A DNA stretch of 64,000 nucleotides from Pseudeuparius sepicola (Eukaryota; Arthropoda; Insecta; Coleoptera; Anthribidae), in assembly GCA_963920635.1 (NCBI GenBank), contig OY987302.1, positions 27,317,278 to 27,381,277 of the forward strand, read 5' to 3'. Position 1 is the stretch's first letter. Every line of letters starts with the position of its first letter. Both the position numbers and the translations under genes were made by a program. Positions 11,046 through 23,450 of this stretch are shown piece after piece. Below the pieces are notes generated by a model. That model did not search any database. It was given only the letters and a program-made list of their open reading frames with translations, and was not told the origin of the DNA.

Positions 11046-12075
11046 CAACAAAACTAGTAACCGCATTCACGTACTGTCTGTTTACCGAAAATTGATAACT
11101 GATTTTCGTTGAATATTCCAAACAGATGTTTTAGCCGTATTCTTATTTTGAACATTGTTAACAGCAAAAGATTTATCAACCCCAACCTAGCTCGATGTTG
11201 TCATGTACTTTTCAGCATTTGCAGTATAGCAAAGAAAAAGAAACGATTTCCTCGAACTCACAATTCCCGGATTTCTCACTACCTCTACTTTCTTTATCAT
11301 TTCGTTGATAAGAAACGAAATCGAAGAGAAATGTAGCGCCCGTTTACAATCTCCGGCAGCAGTTTTCTTAGTCACGTTTGACAAAAATCGCCGCATCCTA
11401 CATTGACTACCATGCATCGCCCTGATTAATGGTTATTGCCACAGTATCATTATTCCTAAATGACTTTACAAATGGGGAATAGGTGCGTTTCTCATGTTGA
11501 ATAGATTTATCATAGGTTGGTATGCGACGCACATTAAACACTTGAGGCGTTAAGGACATAGCCAAGTGCTTTCAAAACTTGTTGATTTGCCAACTACTCT
11601 TCGATGATATATTTAACGCCCATTGTGGATTTTTGAAAAAGTCATGGCTTACTAGATATTTTGAAAAAACGAAATTTTCGCGATTGATTCTAATCCATCT
11701 AGCTTCGTTGTTTCTGATTTTAGATAAAAAGTGTAAATACTAAAGTTGAAGAGAATTGTGTCCACAATGCGTGTCCTTTTGTGACAGCTGCCAGAGGCCG
11801 AGATATGACATAAACTTGTGTTTTTTTAAATGGAAACCATAGTTATTTCCGTTATTTTTGCGAATAACCATATCGAATTATGGTTTCCATTCAAAAAACC
11901 AGTTGACGCAATCAATCTCTGTTATATGGTAGTGGTACATAGATACATGAAAAATCAACAGAAACAAATATTTTTTTATTTTCACAATTTTTGTCTACAT
12001 ATTACAATTTCATATTTCTAAAATTGTTATTCAACTCATACATAACAATAATGCTTTTAAACTTTTCCAATTCTT
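11046..12075. other. No gene seen; one short hairpin
   Basis: The stretch is AT-rich with stops in all frames. The only structure noticed is at 11829-11891, where AATGGAAACCATA is followed after 37 bases by its reverse complement. The words ACTAGTAACCGCAT near 11055 and 8530 show that sequence on the two sides of the hAT element is related by an older duplication. Confidence 0.4.
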
Positions 12076-13370
12076 ATACAGGGTGGCCCATTTGAAATGG
12101 AAGCAACCCCGTAAATTTTTTTATTTTTCATACCATCCTATTCGGTTTTTTTTCTGAAGGTAGGTCGCAAAAAACTCTTTTTTACTTTGGTGCAAAATTT
12201 CAGGTCCTAATCTCAATTTTCAAGGCCTAGTTAAATTAACGATTTCGAAAAATACGTTTTTAAAACAATTTATTGTGACAGTTACAACAGGGCAGCGTCT
12301 ATACTGCTACAAGACAAGATAGAACTGATGAACAATAGATCAAATCTTAAATATATAGGGATATAAAATGAAACTTAGCCTACACGTGCCCGCGCACTCA
12401 ACACTTTGTCCGCACTTTAACACAATCGAGACCATTGTTCATAGAGCCGTAACTGCCTGCTACGAATTTCTTTCTAATAAAAAATGATAAATATCATTTA
12501 GATATATTTTTAAATCTGACACCACAGCGTTAATCAGAACAACCCAAGATCCCCACATACCAAATTTGACCAAAAAATATACAGAGGGTACGATTGTACA
12601 GGGTTCCAAAGATGAGCAAAATGGGAATTTTAAAAGGCATCTGGCGAGTCAAGTGTGTCGTAGAATCTCCTCAAAACAGTTAAATGATCAACAGGACTAC
12701 TTAAAGTGTTGGTGTGCGAAGACTCAATACAAAAATGTACAGGGTATTTTTTTCCGGGCCATCTCAAAATGCTGAACTTTTATGAAACTTTATACTGGTC
12801 AAGAGTGCTCTGGAATTATTGAAAAAACAACAATAAACAGTAATTTATTCCTGTACAAAATGCCAACCAACAAATAAAAAACAATTGAAATTATTGGATC
12901 TTTCTCAACAAAGTCACTGTCTAAATTATACATTTTCTGTGCATTTCCTGTTGTGGTACACCAGGCTCCTTTACTCTGTATTTTTATACTTAGTTCGTTT
13001 ATAGTGTCTGGGGCGGCTTTTATATGCTCGACTTTTGACCCCAAAAAAATTTAGTACTTTGAGATGGCACACAGAAAGACACCCTGTATATATTTTGTAT
13101 TGAATCCATGGCACACTTGACTTGCCAGATGGCCCAGATGTGTGCAAAAAGGAACTACCTCTATATTTTTTGTTCAAATTTGGTATGTGGGGGTTTTAGG
13201 GTTTCCTGATTAACACTGAGGTGTAGGCCTTAAAAATTGAGATTTAAACCTGAAATTTTGAACCAAAATATAGTTTTTTGGGACCTATCTTTAGCAAAAA
13301 AACCGTCTAAAATCGGATGAAAATAAAAATTTCACAGGTGCTTCCATTTCAAATGGGTCTCTCTGTATAA
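12076..13370. mobile_element. 1.3 kb fold-back element with TACAGGG ends
   Basis: The left end TACAGGGTGGCCCATTTGAA and the right end, inverted, TACAGAGAGACCCATTTGAA start long inverted arms of at least 150 bp. Further inverted matches occur at 12540-12660 with 13095-13215, so almost the whole unit folds on itself. Arms differ by scattered substitutions. No transposase is seen. The TA-flanked CAGGG end links it to the mariner elements in this window. Confidence 0.75.
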
Positions 13371-14666
13371 GTCGTTGCAATCTCTCGTTGTAGCTGAGTC
13401 TTCATTCAGCTCATCTATTTGTTCTTGAGTTAATTCATCCGTGAACCGCTGGGGTAGAATGGTCTTGACTCTTAATGTCTGCGAATTCTACAGCTACTTT
13501 TTCACCATACTTAGTATTTACTGTCTTAAAACTCTGAACCTCAAATTTTTTATTTGCTTTCAAATCTCGAAGGTTCGTCAGATTTTTCAGCAGCATAAAT
13601 CTTATTTAGATTATTTACGAAGGACGTGTTTCTTTTTAGTTTGTTGCTTTGTTGCACACATGTAAACACTGTTATCTAATGTTTATAGTTGAACCTCACA
13701 ATACCTATACTTATAGCTCTTTCAATGGAGTGATGGGGATAGGATCCAGCTCCCACCCTACCCCCTATGAGACGCCAAATGAATATCCTCCGTCAACCCC
13801 TAGGTATAGCTCTACTACTATTGTCACATTTTAAAAAACGCTGAGTAGTCAGTATCGAGCCTTTCTAAAACAATAAAAAACTATATTTTGTTTGAATTGT
13901 ATTCTTGAGTAGCCGAATTTAATTTCTGCACTTTCTTTAAACAATAGCAAGTGCACTTAAATCAACGGACTCACTGTTATTGACGATGGCACCACATTTG
14001 TACTTATTTTAGATAAGCTATTCACATACATGTGAATATTTAACCAGTTCATTCATTACTTTTAAAGAGACCACTGCTTTCATTGCTTCTAACAACCTAA
14101 TAAAATGATTTACCCAAGTGATACGGTTCAGTACAAAACTGAACCACGCAATAATTTAATTGAGCTAACGTACCAATTACATTCCGTATCGCAGACAATT
14201 TATCAAAAGCCACTCCTGTATTAGCAAGTGGGCTGCAGAAAAGAAACGAAATTATGAATCATTTATATTCTCCGGGACTTCAACTGTTTATCGTCACCCA
14301 GGCTGCCTGATGCATCTGCATAAAGTGAGAAATTATTCTTATGTCATTAAGCCGATTGGATGGAAACCAGTCAAACAGATGGCGAGTTATATCGCCATTG
14401 CAAATTGATTTCGCAGCTATAGAGTTTACTGGTGGTACTATATTTAACTCTGGAATTTTAAACGATCATGCAGGGCATGCAGACATTTAAATATCTTAGG
14501 CCGCGAGTAAAACAGGGAACTAATGTAATTAATTGCGCAGAAATTGTATTTTACAGTTATGTTTCTAAATAGACATTTTATTAATTGCATTTAACAAGGG
14601 AGTCTTATAAATATGACACTTTAACTCGTACACAGTTGAAAAAATTGAATACAATAGCGTTCGAAC
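13371..14666. other. No gene or clear repeat
   Basis: No frame longer than about 75 codons resembles a known protein. A short hairpin, GGTTCAGT-ACAAA-ACTGAACC, sits near 14124-14144. Otherwise nothing was recognised. Confidence 0.4.
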
Positions 14667-15177
14667 GGTTTAATAAAGAATGCCAGCAGGAAGGAGCCAA
14701 AGCTCTATGTGTATTATAAAAGTTTGGACATAATATTTTTAAATCTGACACGGTGATAGGTATCAGCATGTGGTATTTAAGTACTTTTTGGAGTTATTAT
14801 GCTTAGCTGTTCAGCTTGTGGCACCTCCCTGACCGCCAAAACTAAAATGTTTGAGGATAATAATCCATCGGTAAGTAATTTTATAATTTAAATTAACTCA
14901 TGAGGCCATGCTGCGAAGTGGCATAGGTATTCGTCTGGGTACCTACTTCTTCATAATTGGAAATTTAAAATTATAATTGCCGTGTTACTAAGGATTCCTA
15001 AACTAAAAGACATACTGATTTCCCGAAAAATGAGGATTTCTGCCTGGAATAGTTTGTCGAAACAACTCAAAGGTGCGCGCCTCTATAAAAATGGAAACCG
15101 CATCTCGCCATATGCAGAGACTGTCTCGGTCAAGCGTTAATCCCAAATTTGCGCCTTCCTGGGTTTTTTATTCAAAG
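14667..15177. mobile_element. hAT-type MITE, copy 1
   Basis: The left end has TTTAATAAAGAATGCCAG-AGGAAGGAGC; the right end, inverted, has CTTTGAATAAAAAACCCAGG followed by AAGGCGC. Flanks GTTCGAAC and GTCCAAAC agree at 6 of 8 positions and could be a decayed 8-bp target duplication. Internally it shares the words AAGCTCTATG, GTACTTTTTGGAG, TATTATGCTTAGCTG and AATCCATCGGTAAG with the copies at 16534 and 39812. There is no coding capacity. Confidence 0.7.
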
Positions 15178-15454
15178 GTCCAAACTGCGGAACCTTCAAA
15201 ACTCAAGAGAAAAAACAGAATAATTATAAATTACTTGTACAAGATAAATGGCTAATATACTTTTTATAGCAAACATTAAATTTATCGACATTTGTTCTAA
15301 TTAATGCAATTCAAACGTTGTTTTAGCAATAATTCCTCCATCCACATTTCAGTCACTCTTTCGATGTTTCTATATGGTATTGACAACAATTAGATGCTAT
15401 CGGAATAAGCAAACAGGGTGGTCCAACTTTTGTGTGCAAAACTTGAAGAATCTA

Positions 15455-16383
15455 AAGTGTGGATAGAAATTGTGGAATTATTGCTTATATTTCTTAAAAT
15501 ATTCCTCATATTAAAAACATGTTTTAATAAAAGTGTTAGGGGAAATTATTTCCCGTTTAGTGATATAAAGCAATCTTTCGTAGCACAAAAATGTGGTTGC
15601 CATGGTTATTTTTTTTAAATGGCACCATATACTTTTTTGGTGAAAATTGACACATTGGAACTTTCTGAATACGATACAATACAATTTTAATGGGGTCGAA
15701 TAAGAAAAAAATACAAAAAAAATAAGTTTTCTATTATGCTATTGACAATGTTTATCAAAATAATTATAAACATCAAGTTAGCCATGCCAAAATCAGAACA
15801 ATGGGAAACTGTCACTAGCTGTCAGTTGCTTGAAATTGTGTGCATTGTTACAGTAAACGTGCTTTTTTACTCCATTTTCTGTGTCCTTAAGTACATAGTA
15901 AGTTATAATGGCGCTTGAATTAAGTGAAACGGAAAGAATACAAGTTAACATACTAAGTACTTAAGTACACAGAAAATTGAGTAAAAAAGTACGTTTAGTG
16001 TAACAATGTACACAGTTACATAGCTACTGACAGTTTCGCATTTTGGCTTGGCTAACTTGATGTTAATAATAATTATTTTGATAAACATTGTCAATAGCAT
16101 AATAGAATACTTAATTTTTTTGTATTTTTTTCTTATTCGACCCCATTAAAATTGTATTGTATCGTATTCAGAAAGATCCAATGTATAAATTTTCACCAAA
16201 AAAAGTATATGGTGCCATTTAAAAAAATTAAATCAGTTACCATGGCAACCACATTTTTTGTGCTACAAAAGGATATCACTAAACGAGAAATAATTTCCCC
16301 TAACATTTTTATTAAAACATGTTTTTGATATAAGGAATATTGTAAGAAATATAAGCAATATTCCACAATTTCTATCCACACTG
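15455..16383. mobile_element. 0.93 kb near-perfect fold-back with TA / CAGTGTGG ends
   Basis: The two halves are inverted copies meeting near 15920. The right end reads, inverted, CAGTGTGGATAGAAATTGTG and is followed by TA; the left end has AAGTGTGGATAGAAATTGTG preceded by TA. At the centre a short frame from 15908 begins MALELSETERIQ, which could be the start of a mariner-type transposase left behind by internal deletion; this is only a guess. Open frames in the arms are mirror images of each other and not genes. Confidence 0.75.
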
Positions 16384-16533
16384 TATAGAAAACGTCGAAA
16401 TAAGTAATATATAGACATGGTATGGAAATCCTAACGATTTTCATTGTACAGCACATCAAATCTATTTTTCTAGTTTTTTATTATTTTTCCTAAAGGAAGA
16501 CAGGTAAGGCAAACATATTTGTTACAGTTTATC

Positions 16534-16985
16534 TTTGAATAAAGAATCCCAGGAAGGAGTCAAAGCTCCATGTATATTATAAAATACGTGAGACGGAAAT
16601 CTCCCTGAGTGGTAACCAAGTTTTCACACAATATTTTGATAAGTGACAAGTTGATAGGTGCCAGTAGGTATGTGGTACTTGGATGCTTTTTCTAGTTATT
16701 ATGCTTAGCAGTGCGGCTTGTGGATTTTCCCTGATCGCCAAAACTAAATGTTTGAGGATAAATAGTCCATCGGTAATTTAATTGGAAATTTAAAATTAGA
16801 ATCGCCAGATTATGAAGGATTCCTATCCTTAAAGGCATAAACGTGCCTTATAATTTTTTGCCTGTATTGTAGGTACCTACTGATTTCACGAAAAATGAGA
16901 ATTTCTGCCTCGATTAGTTTGTCGAAACAACACAAAGGTGTTCGCCACTGTAAAAACGGAAACGGCATCCCGCCATATTCAGGTG
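16534..16985. mobile_element. hAT-type MITE, copy 2 (right end lost)
   Basis: It starts TTTGAATAAAGAATCCCAGG and runs parallel to copy 1, including CGTGAGACGGAAATC, TTATGCTTAGCAGTG and, near the right, CGGAAACGGCATCCCGCC. The expected right terminal repeat is absent, so it is truncated near 16985. Confidence 0.65.
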
Positions 16986-17023
16986 CTATCCCCATCGCGC
17001 GTATTCAACGCAGTTTACACTAT

Positions 17024-17090
17024 AACCATCGTACCATATAACCATCATACCATACCATATAACCATCATACCATACCATATAACCATCAT
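17024..17090 (+). repeat. 21-bp minisatellite
   Basis: The unit ATAACCATCATACCATACC plus two bases is repeated about three times, with a degenerate first unit. It sits just downstream of the truncated MITE copy. Confidence 0.85.
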
Positions 17091-17099
17091 TTTTTTAAT

Positions 17100-18829
17100 A
17101 AAAAATAATACGCCAATGGAAAAAATAATCTTTTTTGTCTTCACTAAATAATATCTCCAATCAATTCGAAGAAAAAACTATTCTTGACTTGAGTTGATTT
17201 TAAAATTGAGTCTGCACATATTGCCCTATTTTGTAAAAAAAACGACACTACAATATTAGTGTCTTCAATTTGTTTCAGAGGGGGGGGGGGGCAGAATATG
17301 TAATGTTTGTAATGTATGTAATGGTTTTTGTAATGGTTTTTTAAACTCCAAAATGCGTATTGTTTAGGAATTGTAATAAAAAATACCTAAAATGTGTCTT
17401 AGGAAATCCCAAAATCTTCGAATTTACAAGCCGCAGCAGTATTTTCAAATTACGAAATGGTTTTGGGGGGACCCAGCCCTCCCCAATTACCTACAGTATG
17501 TCCTCTGAAAGGTGAGACGACTCTTGTAAAAGAAAACAAAAATTAAGTTGAAATTAGACCTTGTCGGTTTTATAGCCTTCTTTGTTTTGAAACTAATTAT
17601 TTATTTAGTTTCGAAAAATAATGCATGCCTTGGAAATTTTGGAAAACTAATTTTTCGCACCAGTATAAAGTGCCCTTTTTGTAGGTTTTATGACAAAATG
17701 TTATTAAGGCAACTTGTTTAGAATTAAACTGAGTAGGTGGGCAAAATTTAAAAAGCCTAGGCCTCCTTTGGGCTTTTATCTTTAATCATGTTATTAAAGA
17801 AACTTGTTCTCGATGAAGAACTGAGTAGGTGAGCAAAATTTCCCGAGACCTACTGTGATATTCTTCCGCTAAAAGATTTAAAACGCACAAAAATGAACTT
17901 TTCAAAAAACGGTAAATTTTTCGAAAAAAGTCAAAAATGTTTTTTTTTTTCTGATTGGGGAATTGACCCCCGCCTCTCTGGCACTAGTGGAAACAGACAG
18001 ACTGAATTATTTTTAATTAATAGTATTTAAGGTTTGTCTAAAATATACCAAATATGTTTGGCTCAACTGTCTTCCTTTAGGAAAAAGAGGAGAAACTTTG
18101 AAAAAAAAGAACTTTGACGCTTTGAATAATGTAAACCTATACAAAATTTCCATACATGATTAAATTTGTTTGTTATTTTCTATATATCCTTGATTTTGAA
18201 CCACCCTGTATAAGTTAAGGTCGCTACTACTGAATCAGTGAAGGAAACTACACCATCTACCCACTTGGCTTCCAAAATTTCCCTGAGCATCGTCATCGCT
18301 TCTTAATCGGAATAGTTAGCAAATAAAACACTAGCTATGTCCATTAAAGCTCGATAGTGCAGGTAGAAAATTCGTCGTAGAAAATTAGAAAGAAAAGCGC
18401 AACCTCACTGCAAGGAACTTGAAGTTTCCTACTTAGTTGTTGACGAAGGGGTTAAAAGTGACAAATTTTACATCTCTGCAGTTTTCGTCATCATGAAGGA
18501 ATCAAATGAAAAGGTAACAATAATCGATCACATCGCATACATACCAAATATTTTTATCGGAAAAATTTCTGTTCACAGAAAGTACCTATCTAACTGCTTA
18601 CAAAAAAATGCGATTCTCCCAAAAATATTAGTTGTCAAATAGCCCTTTCCCCTTCGTCCACTTGCTCTTTGAATAATTATTATCATAAATAGGTATAGGT
18701 ATTTCAGTATACTATTCATGTTATATAAACATAATATTGTGTTAAATAAAAGAAATATATAAGAGCTGGAAATACGAAGTTTGGTGTCCCGAAGTTCCAG
18801 TAGGTACAAAGAATCGAGCCAATCCAATT
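17100..18829. other. No gene seen
   Basis: AT-rich sequence with a run of about 12 G at 17279-17291 and a CACCCTGTATAAG end-like word near 18202. No coding frame or tRNA was recognised. Confidence 0.4.
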
Positions 18830-20950
18830 TGGTGCAGGAGGAGTGGTCAAGTAATAATTATTGTTACCTCCTGCAACTATAATATCTATTTCGCTGGTGG
18901 GGGGTGGGGGTCATGATGAGACACCCCATGTCTCTTCTTCTAACGAGAAGTATTACCCAGGTGAGATCATGGCCAAATACCATGTCCCCACCAGTTTATG
19001 GCTTAAATTATTCCGTTATTATTAGCGTGCCGGGGGACGGGAGGACTGAGTTCTGGGGTCCCCCCCGCCCGCGGCGGTCTCCTTGCCCCCTCTCACTTAG
19101 AACGCATACAAGCCTCGAAGAGGGTTGAAAAGTACATCGATGCTGAGTAGAATTTACAAGTGGCCCCTGGGCATAACATATAGAAAATCGAAAAAAATGC
19201 TGTTAAATTTTCCGACCCCAAAATGTAGGTACAGGCGCGGCCTCATAAATGTTTCCATTAGGCATGATAAATGAGCAAGAAATTAATAATTTCATGTAAG
19301 TGCGGCAACGTTGCGCCAATTCTACGCCTTCTCAAATAAACCCCTACATTCCTTCGTACCACCCCACTCCTCTCCCTAGAAAATAAAAATTTCGTTGACT
19401 GACGTATTAATGCGCCAGTCAACGAAAATAGGTTAAATCGCTGCATTATTATTACAATAATTTTATAAGTGGATTTAATGTTTTACACTGTTCCTTGGTG
19501 TTTTTGATTGTCAAAGTGGTATTAGTTAATTAAGGTATACGTATCATTGTGTTATTATAGAAGAATCTCGTAGTGGTTTTTTACATTGGTTTATTACACT
19601 TCTTTATCTTAACCGCGAAGCAAAACTTTGATTTAATTGGATTTTTAATGCTTTCCCGAAGTCTTCGGGTGAGGTTTTGATGCCTTTCGGACCCCCGAAA
19701 AATCGAGAAATAAGAAAAAACACGCAATTTCCAAGAGCGATTTCAGAGAATTTTCCGTCGGTTTCGTTGATTCAGTCGTCCCCTTTCTCGAAAGTGGTTA
19801 ATCGTGAATCGCGAAATTCCCTTTGATATTGGATTTTCGAGGTTCTTTTTGGTACCGGAGTAAAGCACGACACCCAATTAAGAGATTTACCACCTCCTTC
19901 GATTTTTAGAACGGCTCGATTCAAGGTTGTCAAAAGACTTTTACGAAAAAAGCCGCCAATGTTAGTGGGCAAGGTTGTAAGATTTTCCACTATTATTTAG
20001 GCAAATTAAGACCAACCTAACAGCGCAGAATTTACTGTTTTTCGCACTGTAACTGGCAATGCGCGTAAGGCAATGTCGCGTAATAAGATGTTAGATTTGC
20101 CGTCCCTTACGCCTTTGAGGTTATGGCTGGCTTTCAAACCGCGAGAGATGGGAGAGGTAATTACAACGTTGTCAGTTGAACTCCTTTGCGACCGCACGTA
20201 TTGGAACGATTTCAAGGGCCGCGTCTGTACTTTATCCATTCGCGCCACTCCAGCCAATATGTTTTTCTGGTTAGTGACGATGTACGTTTCATACTTTCGA
20301 TGGGCTTGTGTGGAAAAATCGGTCAAAGTCTCGATTTTTTTTTACAAGATTACGCCCGTATTTCAACCCTTTAGCCACCTGCAACACTCAAGCCTTTGTT
20401 TTTCAGAAGCCAGGTTCTATTAATTAATCATTTAATGAACACGCGGCTTGGGTGAAAATATCGAATCGATTTGTGAAACATGAAAAATCGAATTTTACTT
20501 AGGTTATCCCCAGGGGCCACTGGTAAATGTCCCTTCATTATACTCAACGTCGATGTACTTTTGAACCCTCTTCGAGGCTTGTATGCGAAAACGGGGCACC
20601 CAAATCTGTCACTATCTGACGGTTTATTAACTGCTCGCTTCCGCGGCCATAATGCAACTTCGGGAAACGGCGCGCCTACATACTTATTGAGTAGGGGTAT
20701 CATTCCATCTTTATCCTTCAATAGGAACGGTATATTGGCATATTAAACCAACCTTATTCCACACACGAGCTGAAAATACAGACACCAAACTTGATAATTC
20801 CAACTCTGTATACACAAACCTAGTAATTTTCAGTTTGATTGGTTCAATTCTACTAAAATATCGCAAACTATCGAAAACAACCTTTGTAAATATCAAAAAC
20901 AACCTCGTTGTACGTCCTTTTAACCCCATTTACACAGTATGTCTCAGGTT
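18830..20950. repeat. Less AT-rich block with an inverted repeat, unidentified
   Basis: Bases 19087-19205 recur inverted at about 20475-20590: both contain CGCATACAAGCCTCGAAGAG, AAAGTACATCGA and GTGGCCCCTGGG. A short hairpin GCAGGAGG...CCTCCTGC is at 18835-18875. Several frames of 60-115 codons overlap on both strands between 19770 and 20930, but none shows a motif I recognise and opposite-strand frames are equally long. That suggests low stop density from higher GC rather than genes. It may be an old element with the inverted segments near its ends. Confidence 0.45.
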
Positions 20951-22082
20951 TTAATTGGAGAAATTTAATAGGCGATAGAACTCGTAAAAATAGAATGAAA
21001 AGTTATAAAAAATATATTCTGTTCGTCGTTCGTAGAAAATCTGTTAGAGGTTATTATAACTTATTTTTATTTTTATAATTTTACTAATGGAATAGTAAAT
21101 TTCCTTCTTCAGGCTCGGACCGATAAACAGATTTTTTCACAAAAATGAAGCAAGATAGAGAAAAAAATGCAAATGACAAAGAAATCGAATTATTCAATAA
21201 TTAACTTTAAAACTTATAAATAAGCAGTGGCGTGCTCAAATTTGTTTTTAAAATATATAGAACCATTTCACCTTGCGACTTCACAATATCTTTAAGAAAG
21301 GCGGAAGATTTATTCTCCGAAAGTTCAGTTGTTGAAGTTATTTTTGAGTTAACGATCAAAGTTTCGTTTTTTTAATCTTAGGCATTTATAATTTTTCATC
21401 GATTTATTCTTCTACGCCTAGTCCTATATTGTGTGTCCTCTTTTTCGGAAAATATTTTGTTTTCTTAATAATAATTAAATTGTATAAAAAAGTAGGTACT
21501 CTTATGCCATGTCGCTATACAGGGTTAACTATCACTTAGTACAAAAATTTTTATGGCAGATAAAGAAAAATTAGACTTGCCAAAATAAATTTTCAAAAAT
21601 TTTCTAACATTTGTCTTAAGCCTAAAAAAATTTTTTTTCAAATTGTATTAAACCCCTCAAAAAACGCCGCCTATGGACGCCCGCGCGACATGTCTAAAAA
21701 TTTCGCGTATGTCAATAGCGCGGCGTTGCCACGTCTATCAATTTATCCGAGGATTCACCACAAAATTTCGATTTCCTTTTAAAAACGATTACTTTCTAAG
21801 GAACATGTAGAATGCCTATGAAACACCTACCTTACTGACATTTCCAGGATTGTTTGCACCATTTTCTGTTTTCTTGCTTTTTTACATTAAAAGTCACACA
21901 ACACAACATTCACATTTTCTAAATCTGTTGGGGATCTCTTGGTTTCCCTCTGCTATTCCTTTTGTTTGAAGCGAGGTACTCAGCCTGACGACCACGACGA
22001 GGTAGATCCCCTCCGCCAGGAAAACCCCGAAGGGTAACCAAAAAATCACAACTGCACTAGCACACATTGCACATGCAAAGCA

Positions 22083-23349
22083 CTACAGTAGCTGTTCAAA
22101 GAGGCCGCCGTTAACTTCGATGCACAAATTCACTCGGTTAACTAAAGAAGTCCGGATACGTGCAAAAAGTCCATGATTATTCCGGATTTGAACAGCTGCA
22201 CCTTCAATTCGTTCACGTAACTGCTGCTCGTTGTCGATTTCCTGCTCGTACACAATCGCCTTCATGAATCCCCAAATACAAAAATCCATTGGATTCAAGT
22301 CTGGTGATCGCGGCGGCCATGCAATGGGCCCTCCTCTTCCGATCCAACGGTTGGGGCATTGGTCGTCTAAAAATGCACGAACAGGTCTCGCAAAATGGGC
22401 TGGTGCACCATCGTGCATAAACCACATGTCATGCAGTACTTGTAGTGGCAAATTATCAAACAAAACATTTGTCAGAAAATACAAGTATCGTTCAGCGTTT
22501 AAATTTTCCGGTAGAATGTATGGTCCAATTAATCGATCTCCATAAACTCCTGCCCAAACATTGATGGAAAACCGACGTTGGAAATTAAACCGCCGAACAG
22601 CATGTGGGTTCTCATCGGACCAAATATGGCTGTTGTGTCTAAAAAAAAACAACAAAAATTAGAAATATTCACAATTTTGGCGAAGACGTTAGGATTGACA
22701 TAGCCAATTTTATAATAAATAAAAAAGATAATATGGAAGAGAGAAAGCTATAAGTAAGTAAAAATTTACATACGTGTAAACCCCAGCACGTGTGAAGCAG
22801 CATTCGTCTGTCCAAAGAATGTTGAAAACAAAGTTTGGGTCTTGGGCGATTCGATCACGTAGCCAAGTGCAGTAGGTCATTCTCACCGGAAAATCATTTG
22901 CTTCTAATGCTTGGACCTTTTGTATGTGATAAGGGTGAAGGCCGTTTTCCCTTAGAATCCTCCATGCCTGTAAATAATTTTATTGTTACATTTTAAATTT
23001 TATGTAGGTATTAGGTGCAAGCAAAGACAATCCCATCACATGGGATAGTCTTTGGTAGAAGTCAGTTTTATTGGTTTTATTTTACTTGCCTTGTTCTGAG
23101 ATATTCCCAATCTCCTTGCAATAGCTGTAGTGCTTATGGAAGGTTGCTCGCCCACCCCTTCGAGCTTGCAAAACACCAGTGTTTCGCATACGTTGTACAA
23201 TGTTCACAAGTACGTGGGTTAGGCATATTTGCCCTGTTAGGAAAACGAATACGGTATTCTGCTGCAGCTCGATGTGCACTTTCATCGCATCTCCCGTACA
23301 TTATAACCATGTCCGTTAACTCGGCGTTCGAATACTCCGGCATTTTCAC
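22083..23349 (-). pseudogene. Mariner-type transposase relic, three exons, one GC-AG intron
   Basis: Exon 3 (22638-22083) reads THNSHIWSDENPHAVRRF, then the second catalytic Asp in WFMHDGAPAHF and the third in PPRSPDLNPMDFCIWG; I count 41 residues between them, a DD41D spacing. Exon 2 (22970-22774) carries AWRILRENGLHPYHIQKVQ and the first Asp in LWTDECCF. The intron between them (22773-22639) is GT-AG and joins the frame correctly. Exon 1 (about 23349-23088) has the family start MPEYSNAELTDM and ends LGISQNK. Its donor is AAG/GCAAGT and the acceptor TTACAG/GCATGG, a GC-AG intron restoring NK-AW. Exon 1 needs two frameshifts to read through, so the gene is dead. Confidence 0.85.
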
Positions 23350-23450
23350 AAAGACGCTGAACGATTTGCCGCGAAAATCAAGACCAAACTGGGAAATAAC
23401 GCCATGTTACATTCGCAAATGCCCTCCGTCGGCTACTAGCCAAACTTGAA

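Noticed and set aside
17279..17291. Poly-G run as a G-quadruplex or regulatory site
   Set aside because: A single homopolymer in AT-rich DNA with no neighbouring gene; more likely replication slippage or a sequencing artefact.
20006..20746. Overlapping frames of 62-116 codons on both strands
   Set aside because: They occur on both strands with equal length and no recognised motif; explained by locally higher GC.
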